A stretch of 58,780 nucleotides of DNA from Symploca sp. SIO3C6 (GTDB lineage: Bacteria; Cyanobacteriota; Cyanobacteriia; Cyanobacteriales; Coleofasciculaceae): positions 1 through 58,780 of the forward strand of contig JAAHHJ010000036.1 of the NCBI GenBank assembly GCA_010692425.1, given 5' to 3'. This document shows positions 28,601-37,200 of this stretch, in pieces; positions within the stretch are counted from its first letter, which is position 1; every line of letters begins with the position of its first letter. Below the pieces are notes generated by a model. That model saw only the letters and a list, made by a program, of their open reading frames with translations. It ran no database searches and had not been told where the DNA came from. Made by a program: the position numbers and the translations under genes.

Positions 28601-31507
28601 TTGGGCATTTTTAAAATTGGCTCGCAGTCGATAGAAACCAGCTTCCGGTGCTTTTAATGAGACAGTTTTAGTCTTATTGCCAGATTTTACCTCTGCCTGT
28701 GCTACCGTTTCATACTCCACCTGATCTTGAAAATCAATACTATCTACGACTGCTTTCTGGTTACGACTGTAATTGATCTTTTGTAATTCCAGGCGTACCG
28801 ATTCTCCTCTAATTACTTTACCTGTAGGTTCAGTAACGATAACTTCGACAGGAAAAGCTTGATTAGCTTCAGCTATAAATTTCGTTCGTAAACCGATTAG
28901 ACGACTACTAGGCAGTGCTGTAAAAGTTTTTGAGTCAGCAACTGCCAGATTAGAAACATCGACGACTTCTGCATCTATTCGGTAAGTCATGGGGTAGGGC
29001 AAATCATCATCAATACTCAAACTTATGCTGCCTTTCCCTTCCTGATCCAGCACTATATTTTCTTGTTTAACCTCACTGGGAACATCAGGCATCTTTTCTG
29101 GCCATAACCACTGACGTCCAAAAGAGAATTTATCCCAGCCCTTAGGTGAGAAATTGGCAGGTTGTCGCGTTACATAATAATTAGCCCTCGCCCCGGCTAC
29201 TGGCGTACCAAATAGATAATTACTTGCTGCTATTGCTTCTACTTGCTGATTAATCAGAGCAAATTCTTGAGCAAAACTTAGTTCTACGTTAAAGTTAGGC
29301 GGTTTAAACTCAGCAACACGAAATTGCCCAGCTATTTCTATACCATTTTCTCCCTGAGCACGGAGCCAATAGAAACCCAAAGCTTGATTTTCTTGTAGCG
29401 GCAACTCCAGAGAAAAAGTACCAAACTCATTAGTTGTCTGAGTGCCTAAATTAGTAGATTTTCCATCTGGACTTCTCAGCGTTACTTGGTATTGAGCATT
29501 TTTGTCTTGCTTGATAATGCCATTTTGCAGATAATAGGCAACGCCAGTAAATTCGGCTTTTTCTCCAGGCTGGTAAAGTTTTCTATCTGAGAAGATTGTG
29601 CCGCGCGATTGAGGTTTACCTCCATCCCAACGGGGATAAATACCATAGCCATAGGCACCGCTATATTGTTGAATACGGGCAAATGCCCAATCTTGGTTTT
29701 GACGGGCAATTACTAGTAATTCAGGAGGTTCTGTAAATCGAAGTTCAGAGTCATTATTTTTACTACCTCGAATACATTGCCTGAGTTTATTCTCATTAAG
29801 TACCAAGGTGCCATTTTGATCAGTTTTACCAGTGGCACAGGGTTTTGGTTGAGGGCGAGATTTTGCCCCCAATTGAGATTGGTAAATCGCCACCGAAGCA
29901 GATGCTACAGCCGAACCATCGTCAAGATGATTAACTCGAATTAAGCCTGAATCTGGAAACCACTGGCTAAAAATTCCCAAATTAGTTAATTGCGCCATGC
30001 CGTAAAACTTTGGTTCGCGCCACTGCTGTTTCTGATTTTGTTGATAACGAGTTGTACGTGCTTGGATGCCATAAGCTAGTAATCCTGTGGCTGCACCAAG
30101 CTCTTGTTGTAAAGGCAGACTGATGTTATTAATCTGATTTTTATTGGCTTTAACGGTAAAACTTTTCCAGGTAGCAGGAGCAGGTAAAAAATTATTTTCT
30201 TTGCTAGCTAGCAGTGGAACATTAATATAAACCAAGTCAGTTGGTTGCATCTTCCGATAAACTGCTTGATATTTTGACTCTGGGAGATTAACGGTAGCAA
30301 TATTCAGTTGTAGGTCTTTTGTAGTTGGTAAAATGCTTAGACCTGAAGGAGCATCAATATTAGCTGTTAAATTACCAGTTTTATACTTTACTTCAATAGG
30401 TTTACCTAAGGTTTGTCCGAATTTGTCTTGGAGTTCAGGATTAATAGTAATCGTATAATTAGTATCTGGCTCTAATACCCAGGGATTAATAGCAACGGTA
30501 TTAGAGTCTGGGTATGCTTGTATAAATTGAATATCTTCTTGAGGAGCAGGCTTAATCGTAATATTTTCAATTGCCGACTCTGCTACTAAACCATTAGTAA
30601 ATTTGAGTTGGGCTCCGCCTTGAACAAACCTTTCTTGCCCCAAATACTCAATGCCTTTAAATTGCAAGGGGTAATAGGTTTCCACCTCACCATTAAAGGC
30701 AACTTCACTAGGCCGATTACCGCCAACAGGAAGTAAGCCAGGGGAAATCTCTAACTTGTAACGAGTGGCTGTTTTTAATTCCTGCCTGGGCAATACGGTA
30801 TATTCCCAATAGCGACGAGCATCAGCAAATCGTGCTATAGGTATGGTTGATTCTGGTTCGGCTTGAAGTTTAACTTGGAGTGGCACACTCTTATTTTTAC
30901 CCTCCGGTATCAGCTGCACATGTGCTGACAAGGAATTTAAATCTAACTCTACATTCGAGGTAAAGTTTAGGGTTGGTTTTAAATCAAAACTGTCAGTGTA
31001 ATCATTGCCCATCTTAATCTTGGGCAAATTAGTCAGCTGGATAGGTTGAGTACTGAAAGTCCAAGCTAAATCTTGTTTAAGTTGGTGATTTTTTAAGTCT
31101 TCTAAGCCAGATTTCAGAGTTACCTGGATGCGGGTAGCTTTGGGTAGCGCTTTGTCAGCTTGAAATCCTACCATTCTTGGGGTTAAAAATCGAAATCGCC
31201 CTGGCAGTGGTGGTAAAATTTCAAATTGTTGTAGCTTTTGCTGCTGTTGCGGGGAATCTAGGCTCTCAATAGGGATTAGAGGCTCTTGAAAGCGAATGCG
31301 AATTTGTGCTAGATTCTCTGCTTCTCCAGTAGGAGATACTTGCTCAATCCAATCTGGTATTTGAGGGCTAGGTAGGAGGGGAATTGCTGGCAGTGGTTCG
31401 GTGCCTGAAAAGATATTTGCCACATCACATCCTGCTATCCCTAGGATCAAGGTGAGTGCTAGCAGCAAACGAACCCAAGTATTCAAGACTTTACCTGTAG
31501 CTTGCAT
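25613..31507 (-). CDS. Alpha-2-macroglobulin family lipoprotein, thioester-less, copy 1
   Basis: This is a 1964-residue bacterial A2M. The start MQATGKVLNTWVR leads to a lipobox (GIAGC), so a lipid-anchored periplasmic protein is expected. Macroglobulin domains follow, including FSDRKLYQPGEKAEFTG and LDKQIYQPGETATALI. The A2M core is PLAYYNGSVITDRKGEAK, then NLTTWRVIAVATTEDMRFG, and the helical toroid holds LQQADGGFAFWSGQKRS. The C-terminal macroglobulin domain ends in PGKFEWPGAEVYLQYAPEEF. Where thioester A2Ms have CLEQ, this protein has FLEP (around residue 1475), so covalent trapping is not possible. By analogy with E. coli YfaS it may act as a protease inhibitor or envelope factor. No penicillin-binding protein 1C gene, the usual partner of the YfhM type, is adjacent. 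Confidence 0.92.
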   Translation of the reverse strand: MQATGKVLNTWVRLLLALTLILGIAGCDVANIFSGTEPLPAIPLLPSPQIPDWIEQVSPTGEAENLAQIRIRFQEPLIPIESLDSPQQQQKLQQFEILPPLPGRFRFLTPRMVGFQADKALPKATRIQVTLKSGLEDLKNHQLKQDLAWTFSTQPIQLTNLPKIKMGNDYTDSFDLKPTLNFTSNVELDLNSLSAHVQLIPEGKNKSVPLQVKLQAEPESTIPIARFADARRYWEYTVLPRQELKTATRYKLEISPGLLPVGGNRPSEVAFNGEVETYYPLQFKGIEYLGQERFVQGGAQLKFTNGLVAESAIENITIKPAPQEDIQFIQAYPDSNTVAINPWVLEPDTNYTITINPELQDKFGQTLGKPIEVKYKTGNLTANIDAPSGLSILPTTKDLQLNIATVNLPESKYQAVYRKMQPTDLVYINVPLLASKENNFLPAPATWKSFTVKANKNQINNISLPLQQELGAATGLLAYGIQARTTRYQQNQKQQWREPKFYGMAQLTNLGIFSQWFPDSGLIRVNHLDDGSAVASASVAIYQSQLGAKSRPQPKPCATGKTDQNGTLVLNENKLRQCIRGSKNNDSELRFTEPPELLVIARQNQDWAFARIQQYSGAYGYGIYPRWDGGKPQSRGTIFSDRKLYQPGEKAEFTGVAYYLQNGIIKQDKNAQYQVTLRSPDGKSTNLGTQTTNEFGTFSLELPLQENQALGFYWLRAQGENGIEIAGQFRVAEFKPPNFNVELSFAQEFALINQQVEAIAASNYLFGTPVAGARANYYVTRQPANFSPKGWDKFSFGRQWLWPEKMPDVPSEVKQENIVLDQEGKGSISLSIDDDLPYPMTYRIDAEVVDVSNLAVADSKTFTALPSSRLIGLRTKFIAEANQAFPVEVIVTEPTGKVIRGESVRLELQKINYSRNQKAVVDSIDFQDQVEYETVAQAEVKSGNKTKTVSLKAPEAGFYRLRANFKNAQNEITASDERIWVTGDDAVIWEPRNNRQNYLKIKLDKQIYQPGETATALIESPYPEAQLYFAVVRDQVIYQTIQQVKGGAPQIQFPITAQMLPNVAVQAVLVRQGEPLEKLATGNLEDLVQIGFVPLEISLQDKYLQVEVTPEQAQIEPGKEQTLKLELKDNQGKPVKGQFSVMVVNEDVLQLTGYRPPDLVETVYTQQPIATSFSDNRFDILLESIPISDRSSYPLSQLITAGTRGGNLFSASAGDIELKTAAMPESLPSTGAPSVLSDQSNAEIEAAKINIRKDFRPLAYYNGSVITDRKGEAKVNFKLPDNLTTWRVIAVATTEDMRFGDGNSTFVTAKPLLSNPLLPQFVRPGDLFQAGVSVSNNTGKQGNLEIKGSLSEHLQFTEKSQNTTILKTKAESGTRAYRFPVLVASIGEGKVQFVAQLNKRQGDGWKVPLVVQSPVVTEQVVETGTTDKQVEIPLNVNNQVVPEVGGLQISLASTLIPEMTAPAQQVLEDDTLPFLEPAASQLVIAANLQILSQKYAQTFAEFNPTRQAVIALNQLQKLQQADGGFAFWSGQKRSAPLASAYAAQAIAQASTAFTEVEELAALQTNSEMVSRLQSYLQKILANPKQNSLCPEQRCQHRVQLSALMALAEIGEKRDDFLKEIYQHHNQFEQLTQIKLARYLSDFPGWQQQAQELFNQLQETIYETGRSAQVNLPRDWRWLNSPSVTQAQALRLFITQNSKPEILDKLLQGLLDLRRKGTWQTSYNNAEALTALVEYSQLQPTPPNFTATAKLAGKTLGSAQFEGYRNPSLELKIPMNQLPTGSQNLNLETAGQGRLHYLVAYRYRLQGNQPGRFNGLRITRSIRQANQEEVERRIGLYSADEPLRLKSGKVFDIGLEIISDHPVEHVVISDPLPAGLEAIDANFQTSTPYFQAQADSWEIGYEKIYRDRLVAYSDRLQAGVYSLHYLVRSVTPGKFEWPGAEVYLQYAPEEFGRSASSQLEVVEKN

Positions 31508-31919
31508 GATATTCTCCCCTCATGGCTCATTAGTCTTGATAGTTGAAGCAAATCAAGCGGCTGTTCATATTTTAGGTCACCGTCAGTATAGAGGGGAGAT
31601 GGGGGGAGGGGGAGACGCGGAGATGGGGAGACGCGGAGATGGGGAGAGAGTTATTTGTTAAAGCTTAACTTGGTATTAATTAGTCCTTAATATAGCGTTT
31701 CTCAAATTGATGAGGTACGGTTCCTAGGCTTTAGGGAACTTTTAACAGGGAACAAAGAATAGTTAAGAAGATGAAGTGTATTTCATGCTAGAAAGAGAAG
31801 TGCTATAAATACTACAGCTAAGCTCGAGTTTGCAGCAAGCTTCTAATCCTGGCATCCTTAGCAAAGAACAACAAATTATCGAAGACCAGAATAAGAAAAG
31901 CTTATAAGGTAAACAAAGG
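31508..31919. other. Gap upstream of A2M copy 1
   Basis: The gap holds the GATGGGGA/GACGCGGA tandem repeat at 31592-31650 and must contain the promoters of the A2M gene (minus) and the DUF6765 gene (plus). I see no clear promoter. Confidence 0.5.
31592..31650. repeat. GGAGATGGG / GGAGACGCGG tandem repeat
   Basis: Alternating GAGATGGG and GAGACGCG units repeat several times. It is a reverse-strand relative of the CCCCATCTC repeats at 5013 and 46743. The GACGCGGA unit also occurs at 57283-57320. Confidence 0.8.
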
Positions 31920-33020
31920 ATGCAAATCGATTTTCACCATGGCGTTACCTATGCTGTTGCTCGTTTGGCTGGATTTGAACATGAACAGGCAAATATTATT
32001 GCCAATTCTGCCCAATATGTAGATGATGCTACAAATTCAGGTTTGATTAAGTTTGATAATGGAGCTTTATTTAACCGGATAGGTTCAGCCCACAAGCGAC
32101 TGGACTATAGGAATTTTCGGCAATTAGCCAATTATCAAGTTTGGATACCCTTTCATTTTCTGCCAGGAAATGGAGGGCTTCCAGCTGGACAAGAGCCAGA
32201 AGGCAAATTTATCAATAAACTTGTTTGTCGCCCTAATAGCTATGTTGCCCAAGAAATGATGACTGAATGCATTGAACGCCGCCATCTTCCCTATAGTTTA
32301 TATCGCTTGGGTATTGCCATGCATGTTTATGCCGATACCTGGGCTCATCAGGGTTTTGCTGGTGTTAGTCATGAGGTAAATCATGCCAAACATTTGGTAG
32401 ATGAACAGGGTAATCTTGATCAATATTTAAATGCTCAGATTGAAAGATATTTTCATAAAAATTTAATTGAGCGTTTAGCTAATATTTTTATTAGTGAAGC
32501 TTTACCTTTAGGACATGGTGCTGTCTTAGGTCATCCTGACAAACCTTTTTTAAAATGGGGCTATACTAATGGTTTGAATCAAAAAATTATTCGTAATAAT
32601 CCTCAAGACTATCTAGAAGCTGCTGAGCATATGTGTCTGTGGATGCAGCGCTATCGAGTAGGCGATCCTAAGGCTAAGGTTTCTGGTCTTCCCCCTGATG
32701 ATAAAGCTTTGATTGCTCAAATGCTCAATAATATTACTGATGCTAAGGGTGAAATGCGACATCAAAGATGGCTAGAAATCCTTAGTAAAGGGAAATTTAG
32801 CTTTGGGCAGGCAGATATCAGCTATATTCCTAAGGGTAAAGGTTCCTGGAAATATCAGGCATTGGGAACCCAAAAAGAAAAAGATTCTCGTCAAGAGGTT
32901 TTTAAATACCATCCCAGTTTTTTAAGTAGTCATTGGAAATTATTTCATGATGCTTTAGAAGCCCATCGCTTTCATGTTGTTCATGAGCTTTTGCCTAGGT
33001 ATGGGATTTGTGTTGCTTAG
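31920..33020 (+). CDS. DUF6765-type His-rich protein
   Basis: This 366-residue protein begins MQIDFHHGVTYAVARLAGF, which I recognise as the DUF6765 family. It has many conserved histidines and aspartates: QYVDDATNSG, MHVYADTWAHQGFAGVSHEV and GHGAVLGH. The pattern resembles the metal-binding helices of zinc-dependent phospholipase C-like proteins, which is an inference only. There is no signal peptide. It is divergent from A2M copy 1 and convergent with the lipoprotein gene that follows. No enzymatic role is established. Confidence 0.75.
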   Translation: MQIDFHHGVTYAVARLAGFEHEQANIIANSAQYVDDATNSGLIKFDNGALFNRIGSAHKRLDYRNFRQLANYQVWIPFHFLPGNGGLPAGQEPEGKFINKLVCRPNSYVAQEMMTECIERRHLPYSLYRLGIAMHVYADTWAHQGFAGVSHEVNHAKHLVDEQGNLDQYLNAQIERYFHKNLIERLANIFISEALPLGHGAVLGHPDKPFLKWGYTNGLNQKIIRNNPQDYLEAAEHMCLWMQRYRVGDPKAKVSGLPPDDKALIAQMLNNITDAKGEMRHQRWLEILSKGKFSFGQADISYIPKGKGSWKYQALGTQKEKDSRQEVFKYHPSFLSSHWKLFHDALEAHRFHVVHELLPRYGICVA

Positions 33021-33025
33021 GTTTA

Positions 33026-33053
33026 TGGTTAATGGTTCATAGCTCATGGTTCA
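33026..33053. repeat. GTTCATG/GCTCATG heptamer repeat
   Basis: About four degenerate heptamers (ATGGTTA ATGGTTC ATAGCTC ATGGTTC) lie just after the DUF6765 gene. They belong to the same family as 8732-8756. Confidence 0.6.
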
Positions 33054-33125
33054 TTTATCATCTCACGAGGCAACCATAATCGCCAAGTTAAAATCGGCAT
33101 TAAGTCACTCCATCGCTCACTGCTT

Positions 33126-33992
33126 TTACGAACCAAGACACTTGAAGAATTCCGAGGAGTTATTCGAACACTTGCATTTCAGACTAGCATCCCAGCCCGT
33201 TTTATATCTATCATTCCAAGCGGCTCCGTCGGGTTTTGGATCGCCACAGGCATACATGCCACTTCCTGCAACATCAACGATCTCGATGGCTATATTTTGT
33301 GCGCAAGTCATATCGTGATGTTTCAAGAATTGAATCGAATCGTACCCCTTGCTCGCAGCTGCCTTAAAGAGATCGGTGAAATATTGTGCGCATTCCAAGT
33401 CATTACAATTTTTATTCAGAAAATGTTTCACAGCCTCAGGATGATCGGAGAAGGCTTTCGTCTTACCCAAATGAAAGTAGTTGCCACTGCCAGGCATATA
33501 GTACATCCATGAGCCAACTTTTTCGTTGTTCTTCGCTTCAGCATCTGCGGTATGTGTAAACTCTACCCATTTGGACTCACGGAGCGGTGAGTAAGGGGGG
33601 GCGTGGTAGATGTATACGGCATTAGGCAAATCGTGATCACCCCCCGATAAGGAGCAGATGGCTTGCCCTTCCTGAGTTTTAGGTATGGGGCAATGATTAC
33701 CGCCGAAATCTTCGCAAGGTATTGTCTTGATCCCGGCTAAATCGTCTTTGTAGAAAATCCACCAGTCATTGAGATCGATAGGAAACTGGGATGCCGAAGT
33801 GGGGCTATTCCCGTAGACTTTATTGAAGTAGTTCTGCCAAGGGCTTTCGGCGAGTTGCTGAGCCGATTCAAAAGTTGGTAAGACCAAAGACTGGTTTTGA
33901 TGTTCACTAGATGAAGGAGCTACGTCACATGCAGAGATGAGGATACTCCATCCTAGTGCTAACATTAAAATAATGAGCGAGCGATTTTTCAT
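33126..33992 (-). CDS. Cysteine-rich lipoprotein of unknown function
   Basis: This 288-residue protein has a signal peptide ending in a lipobox (ILISAC), so it is exported and lipid-anchored. The mature part has about ten cysteines, including CEDFGGNHC, CNDLEC and CKCSNNSSEFFKC, which suggests disulfides. Aromatic, glycine-rich stretches such as GSWMYYMPGSGNYFHLG look like a folded extracellular domain. I do not recognise the family. Codon and base composition appear more GC-rich than in its neighbours, which would fit recent acquisition. It lies between the two A2M genes. Confidence 0.8.
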   Translation of the reverse strand: MKNRSLIILMLALGWSILISACDVAPSSSEHQNQSLVLPTFESAQQLAESPWQNYFNKVYGNSPTSASQFPIDLNDWWIFYKDDLAGIKTIPCEDFGGNHCPIPKTQEGQAICSLSGGDHDLPNAVYIYHAPPYSPLRESKWVEFTHTADAEAKNNEKVGSWMYYMPGSGNYFHLGKTKAFSDHPEAVKHFLNKNCNDLECAQYFTDLFKAAASKGYDSIQFLKHHDMTCAQNIAIEIVDVAGSGMYACGDPKPDGAAWNDRYKTGWDASLKCKCSNNSSEFFKCLGS

Positions 33993-34215
33993 TCTACCCC
34001 CTCTTGAGAAAGACGCTTTTTCCCATAGATAATGATCGCAAGCATCTCATCTATTCATGGTTGATTTTGTCGAAATAGGACTTTTGTTGGACTAGACTGC
34101 CTAAGAATTAATGAGATAATGAGCATGGTACAAGCCAGCAAGGTCTTATGAGGTGAGGGGTCACACCCCCCAGTCAATTCGTCAGCCTGATCATAGATTG
34201 ATACCAGATTCTGAG

Positions 34216-37200
34216 TTAAAAGGCTTCGACTATTTCTAATTGAGAGGAAGCACAACGCCCAAACTCCTCTGGAGCATATTGCAAATGTACCTCAGCCCCT
34301 GGCCATTCAAATTTCCCTGGAGTAACCGATCGCACTAGGTAATGTAAACTATAAATACCAGGTTCTAGTCGATCGCCATAGGCAACAACGCGATCGCGAT
34401 AAATCTGCTGATAACCGATTTGCCAGCTATCTGCTTGAGCCTTTAGGGCTGGTGTTGAGGTTTGGAAGCTGGCATCGACGGCTTCAAATCCTCCTGGTAG
34501 GGGATCGGTAATTACTACTTGCTCTACCGGATGATCTGTTATAATTTCTAAACCAATATCAAATACTTCCCCTGTACCGATGGTAAAGGGCTCATCTTCT
34601 GCATAAAGTCCTACTTTACGCAGTACTTCGTCATCGTTAGCGGCACGAATTTCCCTTGTTACCCGCAAGCCATTGAATCTGCCTGGTTGATTTCCTGCTA
34701 AGCGATAGCGATAGGCGGTTAGGTAGTGCAATGTACCTTGCCCGGATTTATTGAGGATTAAGTCATGTTGCCCCCGTGGCAGTTTAGCCATTGGCACTTT
34801 TAGCTCTAAACTGGGCTTCTGATAGCCGTTAAATCTTTCTGAGCCTAAATTCTTGCCAGCTAGTCTAGCTGTTGCTCTAAAGTTGGGTGGCTCTGGTTGC
34901 AGTTGGCTATATTCTACTAAGGCGGTGAGGGCTTCGGCATTGTCATAACTAGTTTGCCAGGTTCCATTTTTCCGTAAAGTTAGGAGTCCTTGCAATAATC
35001 TATCTAAGACTTCCGGCGCTGCCTGTTGAGCGATAAATAGACGCAAGGCTTGGGCTTGGGCGCTACTGCGTGAATTCATCCAGCGCCAACCTTGAGGAAT
35101 ATTGATTTTAGCAGTGCGCCCTGTCTCATAAACAGTTTCCTGCAATTGCTCGAATAGGGCTTGAGATTCCTGCTGCCATTCTGGAAATTGGGACAGATAG
35201 CGAGCTAATTTAATCTGTGTGAGTTGATCAAATTTATTCCGCTGCCCGTAGATATCTGCTAAGAAGTCATTGCGCTTTTCTCCCAGTGCGGCTAAAGCCA
35301 TTAGTGCCTTTAATCGCACCTGACTTTTACAGGGTTGTTGTTGGCAAAAATCGTATTGCCCAGGATTGGCTAGGATTTTCTGCAAGTAAGTTTGGAGACG
35401 GCTTACCATCGCCTCATCCACAGTTAATCCTGCTGCTTTGGCTTGGGCAAGACTTTGGGCTACATAGGGAGTCACAAAGGGATCAGAGCGTTTTTGTCCA
35501 GGCCAAGATGCAAAACCGCCGTCTGCTTGCTGTAATTTTTGTAAGCGCTGGTTAGCAGTTGTCTGTAATTGCTCTAGATTAGCGAAGGACTGACCATACT
35601 TTTGTCCTAGAATTTCTAGATTAGCTGCGATCGCTAATTGACTGGCTGCTGGTTCCAAAAAAGGCAACCAATCGTTTTCTAGTACTTGTTGTGCTGGGGC
35701 AGTAATCTCTGGTATCAGGGTACTGGCAAGGAAAATATCTAACCCTCCCGCCTCTGATATCACCTTTTTATCTATATTCAGGGGAATTTTGACTTGATTA
35801 TTAGTGGTGCCTGTTTCCACCACTTGCTCTGTAATTGCCAAGGGCTTGATAGCTAAAGGCACTTCAAAGGTATCCCGAGGCTGGTTATTGAGTTTAGTAA
35901 TAAACTTGACTTTGGCTTCACCAATGTTAGTAGCTAGCATGGGAAAACGGTAAGCTTTAGTACCTGCTTCTGCTCTGATTGGTAAAACTTCTCTCTTCTT
36001 GGAAGTTTTCGCAAATTGGAGATTTCCCTCGAGAGTACCCTCAATTCTAAGATTACCCTTCTCTTTGGTATTATTACTCACTGCTAAGCCACCTTCAAAT
36101 TGATCACCAGGGCGCACAAATTGAGGTAATACAGGATTAGCTAGGAGTAATTTTTTAGCTGTAAACTCTGCCTCGCCATTGCCAAAATTCAGATTATCGT
36201 CAGTAGCAACAACCATTACTCGCCAAGTAGTCAAGTCATCGGGCAGGTTAAAAGTCACATTAGCTTTGCCACTGGAGTCTGTCAAAACTGAGCCGTTGTA
36301 ATAAGCTGTGGCTTGAAAATTTTCGCGCACGCGGGTATTTGCACCTCCAGCCGATAACCCGCCACCATATCCCCAGCCTTTTTCTATCGGTGAGGAGAGG
36401 GCAGCAATCACAACATTAGGTCGATTGTCAGAAAAACGAGTGGAAATATCCTGCTGAGCATATACTGTTTCTACCAAATCAGGAGGTCGATAGCCAGTCA
36501 GTTGCAGTACGGCTTCATTAACTACCATAACTGTAAGTTGTCCCTGAATTGGTTGGTCTTGAGTATCTTTAAGTTCAAATTGAATAGTTTCTTGTTCCCC
36601 TGGTGCCAGGTATTCTTGCTCTGGCGTTACTGTTACTTGTAGGTACTTATCATCCAAGTTAGTTTTAAAGGGAACAAAGCCAATCTTCACTAATTTATCC
36701 AAACCCCCTGTTTCCAACTGCGATAGGGGTTTACCTTGGCGCACTAATACTGCTTGCACTGCTGCATTGGGTAGCATTTCTGGTGTGACTTGGAACTTAA
36801 TTTCTGGGGCGCTACCATTAACTTTGATAATTTCTTGATAGATAGTCTTGTCACGCACGACGGCAAAGTACAACTCTGCTTCTGGGTAGGGGGATTGAAT
36901 TAGAGCTGTTGCGGTTTCGCCTGGTTGATAAGTTTCCTTGTCAAGTTTGATTTCGAGGCGATTATTTTGATATCTACCACCCCAGTAAAAGGCATCCTCG
37001 CCAGTTGCCCAAATCTGTAAATCGGTTGCCGTTAACTGCTTTTTACTGTTACCAAAATTAGCACGGATACGATATGAACCAGATTCTGGAGGAGTGAGGG
37101 AAAAAGTTTTAGGACTATCGTCAGAAAGAATAGTCTCTGTAACTACTGTCTTATACTCCAGCTGATTCTTGGCGCGACGACTGCCTTCTACTAACTGGGT

